A stretch of DNA of 64,000 nt from Dyella solisilvae (GTDB lineage Bacteria > Pseudomonadota > Gammaproteobacteria > Xanthomonadales > Rhodanobacteraceae). Where the stretch lies: positions 204,741 to 268,740 of the forward strand of contig NZ_QQSY01000005.1 of the NCBI RefSeq assembly GCF_003351225.1, given 5' to 3'. The stretch's first letter is position 1; the number at the start of each line of letters is the position of its first letter. The notes beneath the pieces were generated by a model. The model was not told the DNA's origin, did no database searches, and saw nothing but the letters and a program-made list of their open reading frames with translations. This document shows, piece by piece, positions 43,206-51,659 of the stretch. A program made the translations under genes and the position numbers.

Positions 43206-44047
43206 CGTCGAATTCCTCGAATTGGAAAGACCTAAGGTTCTGGTCGACAGCGGCATTCGGTCGAGTCCGCGGCACACGTTATGTACGGCCGCCCACGTTG
43301 ATGGACTGCCCATGCCCGAGGGAAACGGTGGGTTGTTATCGATCTGAGGCGATCTGATGGTCGGCTACATTCGCCCGTAACGACGATCGATCAGTCGATC
43401 GATCACCGTCCAGATTCGAAAGTCGCGGAAGGATGTGTGGCGCGCTGGGCCTATGGAGGCCCTGCAATCAAACCACGTTGACGGTGAGCCACGAATGCGG
43501 CTCCCGTCGAAAACAATTCTCGAATAGCCCGTTCACAAGTTGGCGCGCGAAACGCCTCAAGTCGCCCCATGTCACTCAGCCTCCCCCTGAGACCTGCTAG
43601 TGCTTGGACTGTCCCAACTAAGACTCACTTCTGCGAACCGGGGACGTCCCTGGACGACGCCAACCCTCTCGCTTGCACCTAACTTACGGAGTCATTCTTG
43701 CGAGTGTCAATACTCTTGCAATAGCAAGTTCTTGCGTCATATGGGCAATGCGATCATTGAATCAGCGCGATGCCGTACGGCCGTCTAAGCCTTGGCCACC
43801 GCAAGTGAGAGAGGCATCCGCAGGAAGTGGCTCCGATAGCAGCCGACGGTATCTCGGCCGCCACTGTCATTCGCAGCCCCGCAGTCTGTCCTCTACACCG
43901 CGATCCGTCGGCCTGCTGAGCGGCGGCTCGGTGTACATCTACTTCGGATCGGGAGCGGACATTCCGACGCACAGTGGATCCAATCCGCCCGTCGAGGTGA
44001 AGCGCGCTTGCTTCGCGCCCCAGGGTTCCGCCGACTGGTGACATCCG
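43206..44047. other. 842-bp region without a supported gene
   Basis: Frames on both strands (for example plus 43,673-44,041 and minus 43,754-44,044) lack ribosome sites and plausible composition. A small symmetric block GATCGATC-AGTC-GATCGATC lies at 43,385-43,404. The GC content is mixed. It may hold remnants of lost genes, but I recognise none. Confidence 0.45.
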
Positions 44048-44581
44048 TCATGACTGGTTTAGAACGGCAAGGCAGCGTCGCTTCGCTGCTTGCAGGGTGG
44101 GATCCCGCACTTGAGACAGCGCCCGTCTCGCCATGATCTTGTAGTTGTGCGGGACACCCTCAATGAATGGAATGCTGCAGACGCGTGAAGTCGCCAGGAT
44201 GCGGTCATCCCCCTCGATCGGGTCCAAGACCTTGAGTACGGCTGCGGCATTCCTTGGCAAGGCGTGAGCCAGCTCGATCGACAGCCCCTCAGCGTCGGCG
44301 CCATCCGCGCCAGGGGCCAGCCTCGGCGCAAGCGCAACCCAATCCGGGCCTCCCAAGCCGATGCGTTCGTATAGAAACTCCGTGTCTTCAGCGCTGAGGG
44401 ACATCAAAAATGCCCGCGCCCCACGCCGGTCGACGGCGTCGGCGACGTCCTTCGCCGTCCGGAACGGTGGCGCCGCCCTTATCAGGGACCTGGCCTGGGT
44501 GGTCTTCGCGGCGCGCAAGGGTGATGTCACCCAGAGGCTGCTGCTCGCCAACGCGAGTGAGAGGAACATGCGTCGTTTCAT
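44048..44581 (-). CDS. Secreted protein downstream of Tlde1-like toxin (candidate periplasmic immunity protein)
   Basis: 177 residues from the ATG at 44,581. The start MKRRMFLSLALASSSLW...PLRA is a signal peptide. The mature part is Ala-rich and helical, with two cysteines (RVCSIPF and RRCLAVL). Its ATG overlaps the stop of the Tlde1-like gene by four bases, so the two are made together. Immunity to L,D-transpeptidase effectors (Tldi) acts in the periplasm, and the signal peptide fits. The family itself is not one I recognise; the assignment rests on context. Confidence 0.6.
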   Translation of the reverse strand: MKRRMFLSLALASSSLWVTSPLRAAKTTQARSLIRAAPPFRTAKDVADAVDRRGARAFLMSLSAEDTEFLYERIGLGGPDWVALAPRLAPGADGADAEGLSIELAHALPRNAAAVLKVLDPIEGDDRILATSRVCSIPFIEGVPHNYKIMARRALSQVRDPTLQAAKRRCLAVLNQS

Positions 44582-44946
44582 GCAATCACCGTCAGGTCCC
44601 GGTCCTTGCTTCGCCACACCCGATAACGGGCAGCCAGTGGCGCCACGATGCAGCCGTCCGATGCCTCTCCCGGGTGCCTCATGCTGTCGCCGTGTATGAA
44701 GAAGGCAAACCGTCCGAACGTGTCTGTTTCCGGTGCGGGCGTGAGCGACATGGCGAACGGGCCGACGTGCTCATAGTTGTGGGGTGCATTGATGAGGTAG
44801 CGCCCCTGCGGAATTGGCCCGACATCCCGCACTGACTGCATGGAAGCATTGTTCTTGCCATGACCGTGCCCGGAGTACCCATTGGCCTCGATCAGCTTTC
44901 CCTCGTGCAACAGTTCGCCAGTGGTCTGCCTGTAGACCCAGGTCAT
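44578..44946 (-). CDS. Tlde1-like (DUF2778) L,D-transpeptidase-fold protein, candidate toxin
   Basis: 122 residues from the ATG at 44,946 (GGAG upstream). It reads WVYRQTTGELLHEG, GYSGHGHGKNN, VGPIPQGRYLI, FFIH85GDS and SDGC99IV: the DUF2778/Tlde1 pattern with catalytic His and Cys. Tlde1 effectors of Salmonella use this fold to cut or exchange D-amino acids in peptidoglycan peptides when delivered by type VI secretion. There is no signal peptide, as expected for a secreted effector harmless in its own cytosol. A signal-peptide-bearing gene overlaps its end, a typical effector/immunity arrangement. No T6SS genes are in the window. Confidence 0.8.
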   Translation of the reverse strand: MTWVYRQTTGELLHEGKLIEANGYSGHGHGKNNASMQSVRDVGPIPQGRYLINAPHNYEHVGPFAMSLTPAPETDTFGRFAFFIHGDSMRHPGEASDGCIVAPLAARYRVWRSKDRDLTVIA

Positions 44947-45200
44947 GGTTGCGCTCCGCGACTTATAAGGTCTGATGGGTGTTCGGCGCAGGAAGAAGCA
45001 CCGCCCACGGCCGCCCGAACCGGTCACTTTACGCTCGCATGCGACCTCATCTCGTGATGAATCAGCGCGCGCAGACGTCGCTCACCCGATCAAAGTGGGA
45101 GCCTCCGCGGCCGCCGAGGGAGGCGGCAACGGGATGAGCTAGCGGGCTGAAGTCGCCCTTGGATGGGTCATGCCATGGAAGGCATGACCCAGCGATTCAG

Positions 45201-46154
45201 TCAGCAGTAGCGGTCAGCCAGTGCGTCGGTGGCCTGTACCAGCTGATCGACGATGGCGGGGTCGGCGGCGCTATGTCCGGCAAGCACGATGTGCAGGTGG
45301 GCCTCCGGCCAGGCGGCAGCAAGGTCGCAGGCGCTTTTTACCGGGCAGATGATGTCGTAGCGGCCATGCACGATGGTGGCCGGGATGTGCCGCACCGGAC
45401 CCAGGTCACGCAGCAGCTGGTCCGGCGCGAGGAACATCGCGTGGCGGAAATAGTGCACCTCGGCGCGAGCGACACTGATGGCCACCTTCGGGTCTTCGAA
45501 GTTGCCCGGTTCGTCCGGATCGTGAATCAAGGTGGTGCTGCCACCTTCCCAATTGCCCCAGGCCATCGCCGCCGCCAGGCGCACCGCCTCGTCGTCGCTG
45601 TCCAGGCGGCGCCAGTAGGCCTCCACCATGTCGTGGCGCTCGACCTCGGGGATATGCGCGAGATAGCGCGCCCAACGTTCCGGGAAGATCCAGGAAGCGC
45701 CGCCGTCAAGTTCGTTGAACCAGCGCAACTCGCCCGGCCTGGCGAGGAAGATGCCACGCAGCACCAGACCCAGCGGGCGTTCGGGATGCGCCTGCGCGTA
45801 CGCGAGCGCCAGAGTGGAGCCCCAGGAGCCCCCAAACACCACCCAGCGTTCGATCTCCAGGTGTTCGCGGATGGCTTCAATGTCCGCCACGAGGTGGCTG
45901 GTCGTGTTGTTGCGCAGGTCCGCATGCGGCGTGGATTTGCCGGCGCCGCGCTGATCGAACAACACGATGCGATAGCGGGCCGGGTCGAAGAAGCGGCGGT
46001 GATACGGTGAAACACCCGCGCCCGGTCCACCGTGCAGGAACACCACCGGCAACCCCTGCGGGTTGCCACACTCCTCCACGTGCAGCTCGTGGATGTCGTC
46101 GACAGCCAATCGCCACGTGCGATAAGGCTCAATCTCGGGATATAGCTCGCGCAC
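45201..46154 (-). CDS. pip: Proline iminopeptidase
   Basis: 317 residues from a GTG at 46,154 with GGGAG upstream; this start gives the usual N-terminus (RELYPEIEPYRTWRLAVDDIHELHVEECGNP). Alpha/beta-hydrolase S33 family: oxyanion HGGPGAG, nucleophile Ser in GGSWGSTLALAYAQ, Asp in GRYDIICP and His in AGHSAADP. DQRGAGKSTPHA and NNTT are specific to proline iminopeptidases, which release N-terminal proline in the cytosol. Full length for the family. Divergence from flanking genes suggests it is monocistronic. Confidence 0.94.
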   Translation of the reverse strand: MRELYPEIEPYRTWRLAVDDIHELHVEECGNPQGLPVVFLHGGPGAGVSPYHRRFFDPARYRIVLFDQRGAGKSTPHADLRNNTTSHLVADIEAIREHLEIERWVVFGGSWGSTLALAYAQAHPERPLGLVLRGIFLARPGELRWFNELDGGASWIFPERWARYLAHIPEVERHDMVEAYWRRLDSDDEAVRLAAAMAWGNWEGGSTTLIHDPDEPGNFEDPKVAISVARAEVHYFRHAMFLAPDQLLRDLGPVRHIPATIVHGRYDIICPVKSACDLAAAWPEAHLHIVLAGHSAADPAIVDQLVQATDALADRYC

Positions 46155-46373
46155 CCGTTTACTCCCTTGGCTATGAGGCGAGCATACCCACGCGCCGGCG
46201 GGCGGCGAAAGTGGCCGGCCTTTCCCTGCTTCACTGCGTCGTAAACGCGCTCGCGGTGACAGGCGGGCTTTACCAGTGAACGGGAACGCCCAACGACCTG
46301 ACAATCACTGCGCCATGCCGCCCACGGCGGCTCCTGAATGGGATGCAGAGGATGCCGGCCAGAGCCTGGCGCG

Positions 46374-47918
46374 CTACGCGCCGCTGGCGTCGACCGATAT
46401 GGTTGATGGGTCGGTCTCGCCTGGCGCACCTTCGAAGCGATTGCGGCCATTGCGCTTGGCGCGATACAGCGCATCGTCGGCTTCGGCCAGCATCGCAACC
46501 GGATCCGTCAGTGATTGCTCGGTCTGCGTCGCCAGGCCAATGCTGATAGAGAGACGTCCTAGAGGAGAGCCCGGGTGAGCGATCTGCAAGTGCTCGACAG
46601 CAATGATCAGGCGACGCGCGACCTCCTCCGCCACTTCCGCATTGGTGTCGATGAGCACGATGGCAAACTCTTCGCCGCCGTAGCGGGCCACCAGATCATG
46701 CCTGCGCACCAGGTTGCGGCCCAAAGCGTCAGCCACCTTCACCAGGCAAGCATCACCGGCGATGTGGCCGAGGCTGTCGTTGTACTGCTTGAAGTAATCG
46801 ATATCGATCATCAGCAGTGAGCAGAAACCGCCGGTCCTGCGACCTTCTTCAAGCGCTTCGCGCAGGTGCCTGTCCAGCGTGGCGCGGTTGGCGATGCCTG
46901 TGAGCGGGTCGCGACCTACCTGTTGCTCCAATCGCCAGGTGCTTTGGTCGATCGCACGTTGCTGGTCGAGTTGCCGACTCTGGATGAAGGCCACGCGCAA
47001 CCCGTAGAACAGCACCGCCAGCGCGCCAACCACCAGGCTGGGCACGAAGTTGAAACGCGCTGTGCTGATGCACAGCATGACCACCATCGTCGACAGCAGG
47101 ATCGGCGCGAACGAGGCAATGGTCTGCGAAACACCCCGCGATGGACGGTAGGACCTCAACCACCGAGGCGGCTGGCGTAAAGCCACCAGTACGAGCAGGG
47201 CGTGTGGAATATTGATCAGTGCGCCTGCCCACCATGGCAAGCCATGCATCTCAATGCGGTTGTATATGCAAGCCACGGTCGCATTGACCAACAGATAGGC
47301 TCCGCCCGTGTAGTAGAAGATGCGCCATCGAAAGCTTCGGGCGCCAAGGAGGCGAACAATCGCCATGGCGGCCAGTGAAAAATCGATGGCGTCCGCCAGG
47401 TAGACCACAACGTAGATGCTGGCCGGATCAGCAGCTAGCGGCCCGCTCAATAGCGTGGTGAAAAACTGGTATACCAGCACCGCCACCAGGAACAACAGCA
47501 CCAAATCCAACACGACCACGGCACGCGGTTCGTGCAGCGTGAAAGACCGCGTCGACATGAACATGCACGGGATCACGTACAGGGCTGACAGCACCGTTGC
47601 GAGCGCAGCCAGGTAGCCGCCCTTATCACCCAGCACCGTCGCCAGCACGTTGGTGCCGTTCCATAGCATCTGCATCAGCACCGCCGACGCCAGGAGCAAC
47701 CAGGGAAGCCGAATGAGGGACGGGCTGCGCCGATAGCGCGTATAGACCGCCCACACCGCCATGCCCTGCACCATCAACATGGCCAACTGGGGCGGCACGG
47801 CCTCCGCGTGACCGCACCAGTGCGCCAACACCACATGGGCGGTCAGCAGCATGATGAGCAAGGCGACAACCAAGCGGATGGTTCCTCTATCGGAGTTCGT
47901 TCGGCGAAAGCCAAGCAT
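46374..47918 (-). CDS. Membrane-bound diguanylate cyclase (GGDEF)
   Basis: 514 residues. About nine to ten hydrophobic helices occupy residues 12-325, an uncharacterised MASE-like sensor, followed by a short coiled coil and a GGDEF domain (about 345-500). The active site is RYGGEEF (GGEEF at 414-418) and the inhibitory I-site RxxD (R405-D408) is exactly five residues upstream, so the enzyme should make cyclic di-GMP and be product-inhibited. The signal is unknown. The C-terminal 20 residues are polar and unstructured. It should influence biofilm or motility. Confidence 0.93.
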   Translation of the reverse strand: MLGFRRTNSDRGTIRLVVALLIMLLTAHVVLAHWCGHAEAVPPQLAMLMVQGMAVWAVYTRYRRSPSLIRLPWLLLASAVLMQMLWNGTNVLATVLGDKGGYLAALATVLSALYVIPCMFMSTRSFTLHEPRAVVVLDLVLLFLVAVLVYQFFTTLLSGPLAADPASIYVVVYLADAIDFSLAAMAIVRLLGARSFRWRIFYYTGGAYLLVNATVACIYNRIEMHGLPWWAGALINIPHALLVLVALRQPPRWLRSYRPSRGVSQTIASFAPILLSTMVVMLCISTARFNFVPSLVVGALAVLFYGLRVAFIQSRQLDQQRAIDQSTWRLEQQVGRDPLTGIANRATLDRHLREALEEGRRTGGFCSLLMIDIDYFKQYNDSLGHIAGDACLVKVADALGRNLVRRHDLVARYGGEEFAIVLIDTNAEVAEEVARRLIIAVEHLQIAHPGSPLGRLSISIGLATQTEQSLTDPVAMLAEADDALYRAKRNGRNRFEGAPGETDPSTISVDASGA

Positions 47919-47956
47919 TAACGGTCTTGTTCACAGGCTTCCCCTGCTACATGGAG

Positions 47957-47980
47957 GTCCGCTCTGGGTTGGAAGCGGCC
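47957..47980. repeat. Dispersed palindrome, diverged copy
   Basis: GTCCGCTCTGGGTTGGAAGCGGCC, just upstream of the diguanylate cyclase. Another decayed form may lie at 48,061-48,095 (TCCGCT ... AAAGCGGA). Confidence 0.6.
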
Positions 47981-48109
47981 ACTCATTCACGCAGGTGATT
48001 CCAGGTAGTCAGGCCGCGCACGCCTGCTCGTTCGATTGCCACCAAATCAAAGCAAGACGACCACTTTCCGCTCGAGATCCCCCTGAAAGCGGATCCCGTC
48101 AATAGCAAA

Positions 48110-49282
48110 CTAGCGCTTGTAGCCCGACTGATCGAGCTCAGCGGCAACGAATTGGCGGTCCTGCATGATGTCCGGCCCCGGATGGAAGCGCCAAGCCTCT
48201 GACAGGAACACAAAAGCCAGCTCGGAATGGTGTTGGTCCTTGGCACACTCGCCCGCCCCCAGAAGGTCACCGAAACCACCAACCTGGTCGAACACGTCGC
48301 GATAGGCCGCCTCCTCTTGTCCTGTCCGGTCGTGGCACACACGAAGGTCATAGACATCCATCAAGACGGCGGCGCGGATTAGGACCAACAATGGATTTGC
48401 GACCGACTGCTGTTCCGCGGACTTGATCACTGCTTGCTGAAGCGTCCGCGAGCCACCCCAACGTGGTTCTGCCGCTTCCGCAACCATTTGATAGATCGCG
48501 TAGCTCGCCGGATCAACGGCCATTCCACGCCGAGCCGATTCCTCTGTGAAAGCCACGTCACCATCCATTCTGCCGACGCGAACCATCACGGCGTATGCGC
48601 CGCTGAGCGATGGGTCAAGCTCCACCGCCTTGGCAAGATCCTTCTTGGCCTTCTCGAGCAAGCCATGCATCGACTCGAAGTTTTGCTGCGGTGTTTGATC
48701 GGCCCAATCACCACCACGCGCGGCAGCCGCCATCTTGTAGTAAATGTTACCGCTCGCCGCATAGGCCAGCGCGCTCCCAGGTGACTGCTTCTTCCACTCG
48801 TCCACCATCGACCGTACCTGCGGATTGGTCGTATCGAAGTCTTGAGCGATCGAGCGCCAGATGGTGTCCTGCGAATGCTCAATAGTTGCAGTCGTTTTCA
48901 CGTACTCGGCAACAGCCCTATCAATTAGCGGCGCTTGATTGTTTTTCACCAGCTGCGCCATGTACTCAGTATTGAGTGTGGGTTGCAGGCGGTAGTGGCA
49001 ATACGCCTTTACCGTGTCGCGAGACCAGTGGCTCCCCGGAGGATTGGGGTAGGCGAGGCAGCGTTCGTTGTCATCTTGAATCTGCTCGGCCTTTGCCACC
49101 TCCGCTCGAAACGCTCGAATCTCTTCGGGCGAGAACGGACTACCGCCTACACCCTGTGAATAATGGGCGCTCTCAGCAGCAGCGTTTCGCGCGGTGACAG
49201 AGTGACTATCCTTCGACGGCGCTGTGTCGCAGCTTGCCAAGAATGCACAAAGCAATATCAGGCCAAGTGACTTGCAACTCAT
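48110..49282 (-). CDS. TPR-like lipoprotein (DUF4034-like)
   Basis: 390 residues. A lipoprotein signal ends at C18 (LLCAFLASC). The mature protein is helical with TPR-like spacing; SPGSALAYAASGNIYYKMAAAARGGDWADQTPQQ followed by a DLAKAVELDPSLSGAYAVMVRVGRMDG repeat resembles DUF4034 proteins. Four cysteines (RCLAYP, AYCHYR, RVCHDR, GECAKD) may form disulfides. Location is the inner or outer membrane facing the periplasm. Function unknown; monocistronic. Confidence 0.72.
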   Translation of the reverse strand: MSCKSLGLILLCAFLASCDTAPSKDSHSVTARNAAAESAHYSQGVGGSPFSPEEIRAFRAEVAKAEQIQDDNERCLAYPNPPGSHWSRDTVKAYCHYRLQPTLNTEYMAQLVKNNQAPLIDRAVAEYVKTTATIEHSQDTIWRSIAQDFDTTNPQVRSMVDEWKKQSPGSALAYAASGNIYYKMAAAARGGDWADQTPQQNFESMHGLLEKAKKDLAKAVELDPSLSGAYAVMVRVGRMDGDVAFTEESARRGMAVDPASYAIYQMVAEAAEPRWGGSRTLQQAVIKSAEQQSVANPLLVLIRAAVLMDVYDLRVCHDRTGQEEAAYRDVFDQVGGFGDLLGAGECAKDQHHSELAFVFLSEAWRFHPGPDIMQDRQFVAAELDQSGYKR

Positions 49283-49625
49283 TTCTGGAGATACCCCTGG
49301 TTAACCCTCAGGATGGCGACCTGATGGGAGAGAGAACACTGTTCGAGCCGAAGTAGTTTTGTCGGACCAAGTTAGGCGGCCTTTGAACTAATTCGGAACC
49401 CGATAAATCACGGCAGCAAGGAATTATCAGGACCAGACGCGGGCTGGGTCACTTGCTGTCGCCGCACGGAATCCCCTGGTCGATGCCCACGAGTTTTTCC
49501 CGGCTGGATACGTCCGCCTCGAGTTGGAAGCAGGCCTTGGTCCAAATGCCGCGGATCCAGCAAAAACTTGTCGTCGCGACTAAACCAAAAGCACTTTCGG
49601 CCCGGGAGCACGGACATTCCCTGAG
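49283..49625. other. 343-bp gap with a decayed palindrome
   Basis: No supported gene. At 49,514-49,540 there is a degenerate copy of the dispersed palindrome (GTCCGCCTCGAGTTGGAAGC). The promoter of the lipoprotein gene should lie near 49,300-49,380, an AT-richer part. Confidence 0.45.
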
Positions 49626-49838
49626 TCAGGGGCGCAGCGAAATTTCAGCCTGGCTGAAGGTATCCCCGACGAGGCTAGCCACGCTTCGCACCGCCTCCTC
49701 CGCCTCATGCCTTGTCGCATAGGCGCGAGTCGTCCGATCCTGTGCAACCTGTATGCCTTGGTGCAGTACGCGGTAACGGCCAACGAACCGACCGTCTAGC
49801 GCCGCTTCGGGCCAGATCGAAACGGAATCTCGTGACAA
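49626..49838 (-). CDS. Small hypothetical protein with TTG start (70 aa)
   Basis: A TTG at 49,838 is preceded by a strong purine-rich ribosome site (GGGAGAGGGGGAGC). The 70 residues, SVSIWPEAALDGRFVGRYRVLHQGIQVAQD followed by RAYATRHEAEEAVRSVASLV, look like a compact alpha/beta protein. No recognised family. A longer frame from 49,997 crosses a repeat element and is less likely. Confidence 0.4.
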   Translation of the reverse strand: MSRDSVSIWPEAALDGRFVGRYRVLHQGIQVAQDRTTRAYATRHEAEEAVRSVASLVGDTFSQAEISLRP

Positions 49839-49900
49839 GCTCCCCCTCTCCCACGCGCCACATCGTGGCCTGATTAAAATCTCGGCGCAATCGTTTAGGC

Positions 49901-49924
49901 GCGCTTTGGGTCGGAAGCAAACCT
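49901..49924. repeat. Dispersed palindrome, diverged copy
   Basis: GCGCTTTGGGTCGGAAGCAAACCT, with the GTCC start lost. Confidence 0.5.
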
Positions 49925-50049
49925 CAACACGACGCCGCCTTAAAGGCCCATTTGAGCCATCTTCCAAGACGCCGCTTGTCTGCACCGAGTGGCTCACGTT
50001 CGTAGAGCCACTCGCCTTGCCAATAGACGCCTATTTACCTCGGAACCGA

Positions 50050-51324
50050 TCAGATCGGGTCTTCGATCGACTTGGCGAGTCCGGTGAACAGCTTCGGGCC
50101 GGTCTCGGTCATGTGCCAGCAGTCTTCCAGGCGTATGCCGAATTCGCCCGGGATGTAGATCCCCGGCTCGTCGGAAAAGCACATGCCGGCGGCCAGCGGC
50201 GTGGCGTCGCCATGGACGAGATAGGGAGGCTCGTGGCCGTCCAGCCCGATGCCGTGGCCGGTGCGGTGCGGGAGGCCGGGCAAATGGTAGCCGGGGCCCC
50301 AGCCTTCCTTTTCGTAGTAACCGCGCACGGCATCGTCGATGGAGCCCACCGGCACACCCAGCTTGGCGGTGGCCAACGCGATCTCCTGGCCCCGCTTGAC
50401 GGTGTCCCAGACCTTTCGCTGTTTCGCGGTCGGCTGGCCCATCACCCAGGTGCGCGAGATGTCCGACTGATAGCCATGCACGTTGCAGCCCACATCCATC
50501 AGGATCACCGAACCCTCGTGCAGGGTCTGCGGCTGGCGCGAGCCGTGCGGATAGGCGCTGGCCTCGTTGATCAGCACGAGGGCGAACTCCGGCGAGCCGC
50601 CGAGGGCCACCGTGGCGGCGTCCATCATGGCGGCGATCTCGTCGGGGCGCATGCCGGCGCGGACGTGGCCATGGACGTAGCGCAGCGCCGCCAGGGTGAC
50701 GTCATTGGCGGTCTGCATCAGCGCGAGTTCGGCCGGGGACTTGATCAGCCGAACGGCTTTGACCAGGGCGTCGCCGGAAACCACCTGGTAGGCCCCGGCG
50801 CTTGCGTCGCGCACGCCGTCGACGATGAACAGGCGCGTGGTGGCTTCAAAGGCGATCGGGCCGGAGGTGACGCCGCGGTCGCGGAGCGCGCCAACGATGC
50901 GGGCAAACGGACTCTCGTGCTCATTCCAGGGCCGCACATCGCCGCCCACCGCCAGGGTCTCGCGAATCGAGGGCTCCTCGAAGGCCGGAGTCACGACGAC
51001 GATGTCTCCCCGGGCCGGAATCACGGCGGCCGTCGTACGCTCCGAGCGATGCCACTGGATGCCGGTGAAGTAATCCAGGCTCGAACCCGACTCCAGGATC
51101 AGGGCGCCGATCTTCTGATCGACCATCAGCCCCTGCAGCTTGGCGATCCGCGCGAGGCGCTCCTCCACCGAGATCGGCTTGGCGCCGGCCGTCATCGAGG
51201 TCAATCCGGCCATTGCGGCGGGCTTGGCAGGCGCGGCCTGCGCCGACCGGCCGGTCAGCATCAGTGCGGTGGACGCGGCGGCGGTGGCGGCTACAGCTCC
51301 AGTGAGAAATTCGCGACGACGCAT
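50050..51324 (-). CDS. Tat-exported M24 family Xaa-Pro peptidase
   Basis: 424 residues. The start MRRREFLTGAVAATAAAST...SAQA is a twin-arginine signal. A creatinase-N-like domain (about 55-185) precedes the pita-bread M24 domain with the five metal ligands: two Asp in LMDVGCNVHGYQSDISRTW, His in HRTGHGIGLDGHE, Glu in FSDEPGIYIPGEFG and Glu in IRLEDC. The family cuts X-Pro bonds using two Mn2+/Co2+ ions; Tat export suits a protein that folds with its metal in the cytosol. A periplasmic role in dipeptide use is likely. Monocistronic. Confidence 0.92.
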   Translation of the reverse strand: MRRREFLTGAVAATAAASTALMLTGRSAQAAPAKPAAMAGLTSMTAGAKPISVEERLARIAKLQGLMVDQKIGALILESGSSLDYFTGIQWHRSERTTAAVIPARGDIVVVTPAFEEPSIRETLAVGGDVRPWNEHESPFARIVGALRDRGVTSGPIAFEATTRLFIVDGVRDASAGAYQVVSGDALVKAVRLIKSPAELALMQTANDVTLAALRYVHGHVRAGMRPDEIAAMMDAATVALGGSPEFALVLINEASAYPHGSRQPQTLHEGSVILMDVGCNVHGYQSDISRTWVMGQPTAKQRKVWDTVKRGQEIALATAKLGVPVGSIDDAVRGYYEKEGWGPGYHLPGLPHRTGHGIGLDGHEPPYLVHGDATPLAAGMCFSDEPGIYIPGEFGIRLEDCWHMTETGPKLFTGLAKSIEDPI

Positions 51325-51624
51325 CGAGACTCCGGACCGATTGTAAGGATGCCTTGCAGTATGAGGCCGGAGTCGGCGACCCGACTACCGTCCGGCTTGG
51401 CGCCGAATCGCACTTGCAAATTGCCAAGAACCGGTCCAGCGGGAGGTGATGTTCACCGCCTGCGCCAAAGAGGAAGCGCGGAGCCGCTCCCGCCAGTCCC
51501 GGCAGATCCTCGACCGTCTGGACGCCTACTTACTGCCCTGCACATCCCTCTGCCCGGAGTGGACGCTTCGGGCCGACAGCAGGCCTTGCCCCTGCCCGAC
51601 CATCGCTCGGGCCACCCCATCCGG

Positions 51625-51659
51625 TTGACGGCTTATGGTTGTTGTTTCACAATAGTTGT
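51625..51659 (+). promoter_or_regulatory. Promoter and operator of the MFS-MarR operon (leaderless)
   Basis: TTGACG (51,625-51,630), a 17-nt spacer and CACAAT (51,648-51,653) form a promoter whose start would fall at or next to the ATG at 51,660, giving a leaderless mRNA; no ribosome site exists. The palindrome ACAA-TAG-TTGT (51,649-51,659) covers the -10 region and ends at the start codon, within wider TTGTT...AACAA arms. It is a probable operator for the MarR protein at the end of the operon. Confidence 0.6.

Noticed and set aside
43385..43404. GATCGATC-AGTC-GATCGATC as an origin or methylation switch
   Set aside because: A short isolated symmetric block with no other origin features; probably chance.
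43673..44044. Frames of about 100-120 codons on both strands beside the Tlde1 partner
   Set aside because: No initiation signals or recognisable sequence; the codon pattern does not favour either strand.
49408..49617. Minus-strand frame of 69 codons
   Set aside because: It crosses a copy of the dispersed palindrome and lacks a ribosome site.
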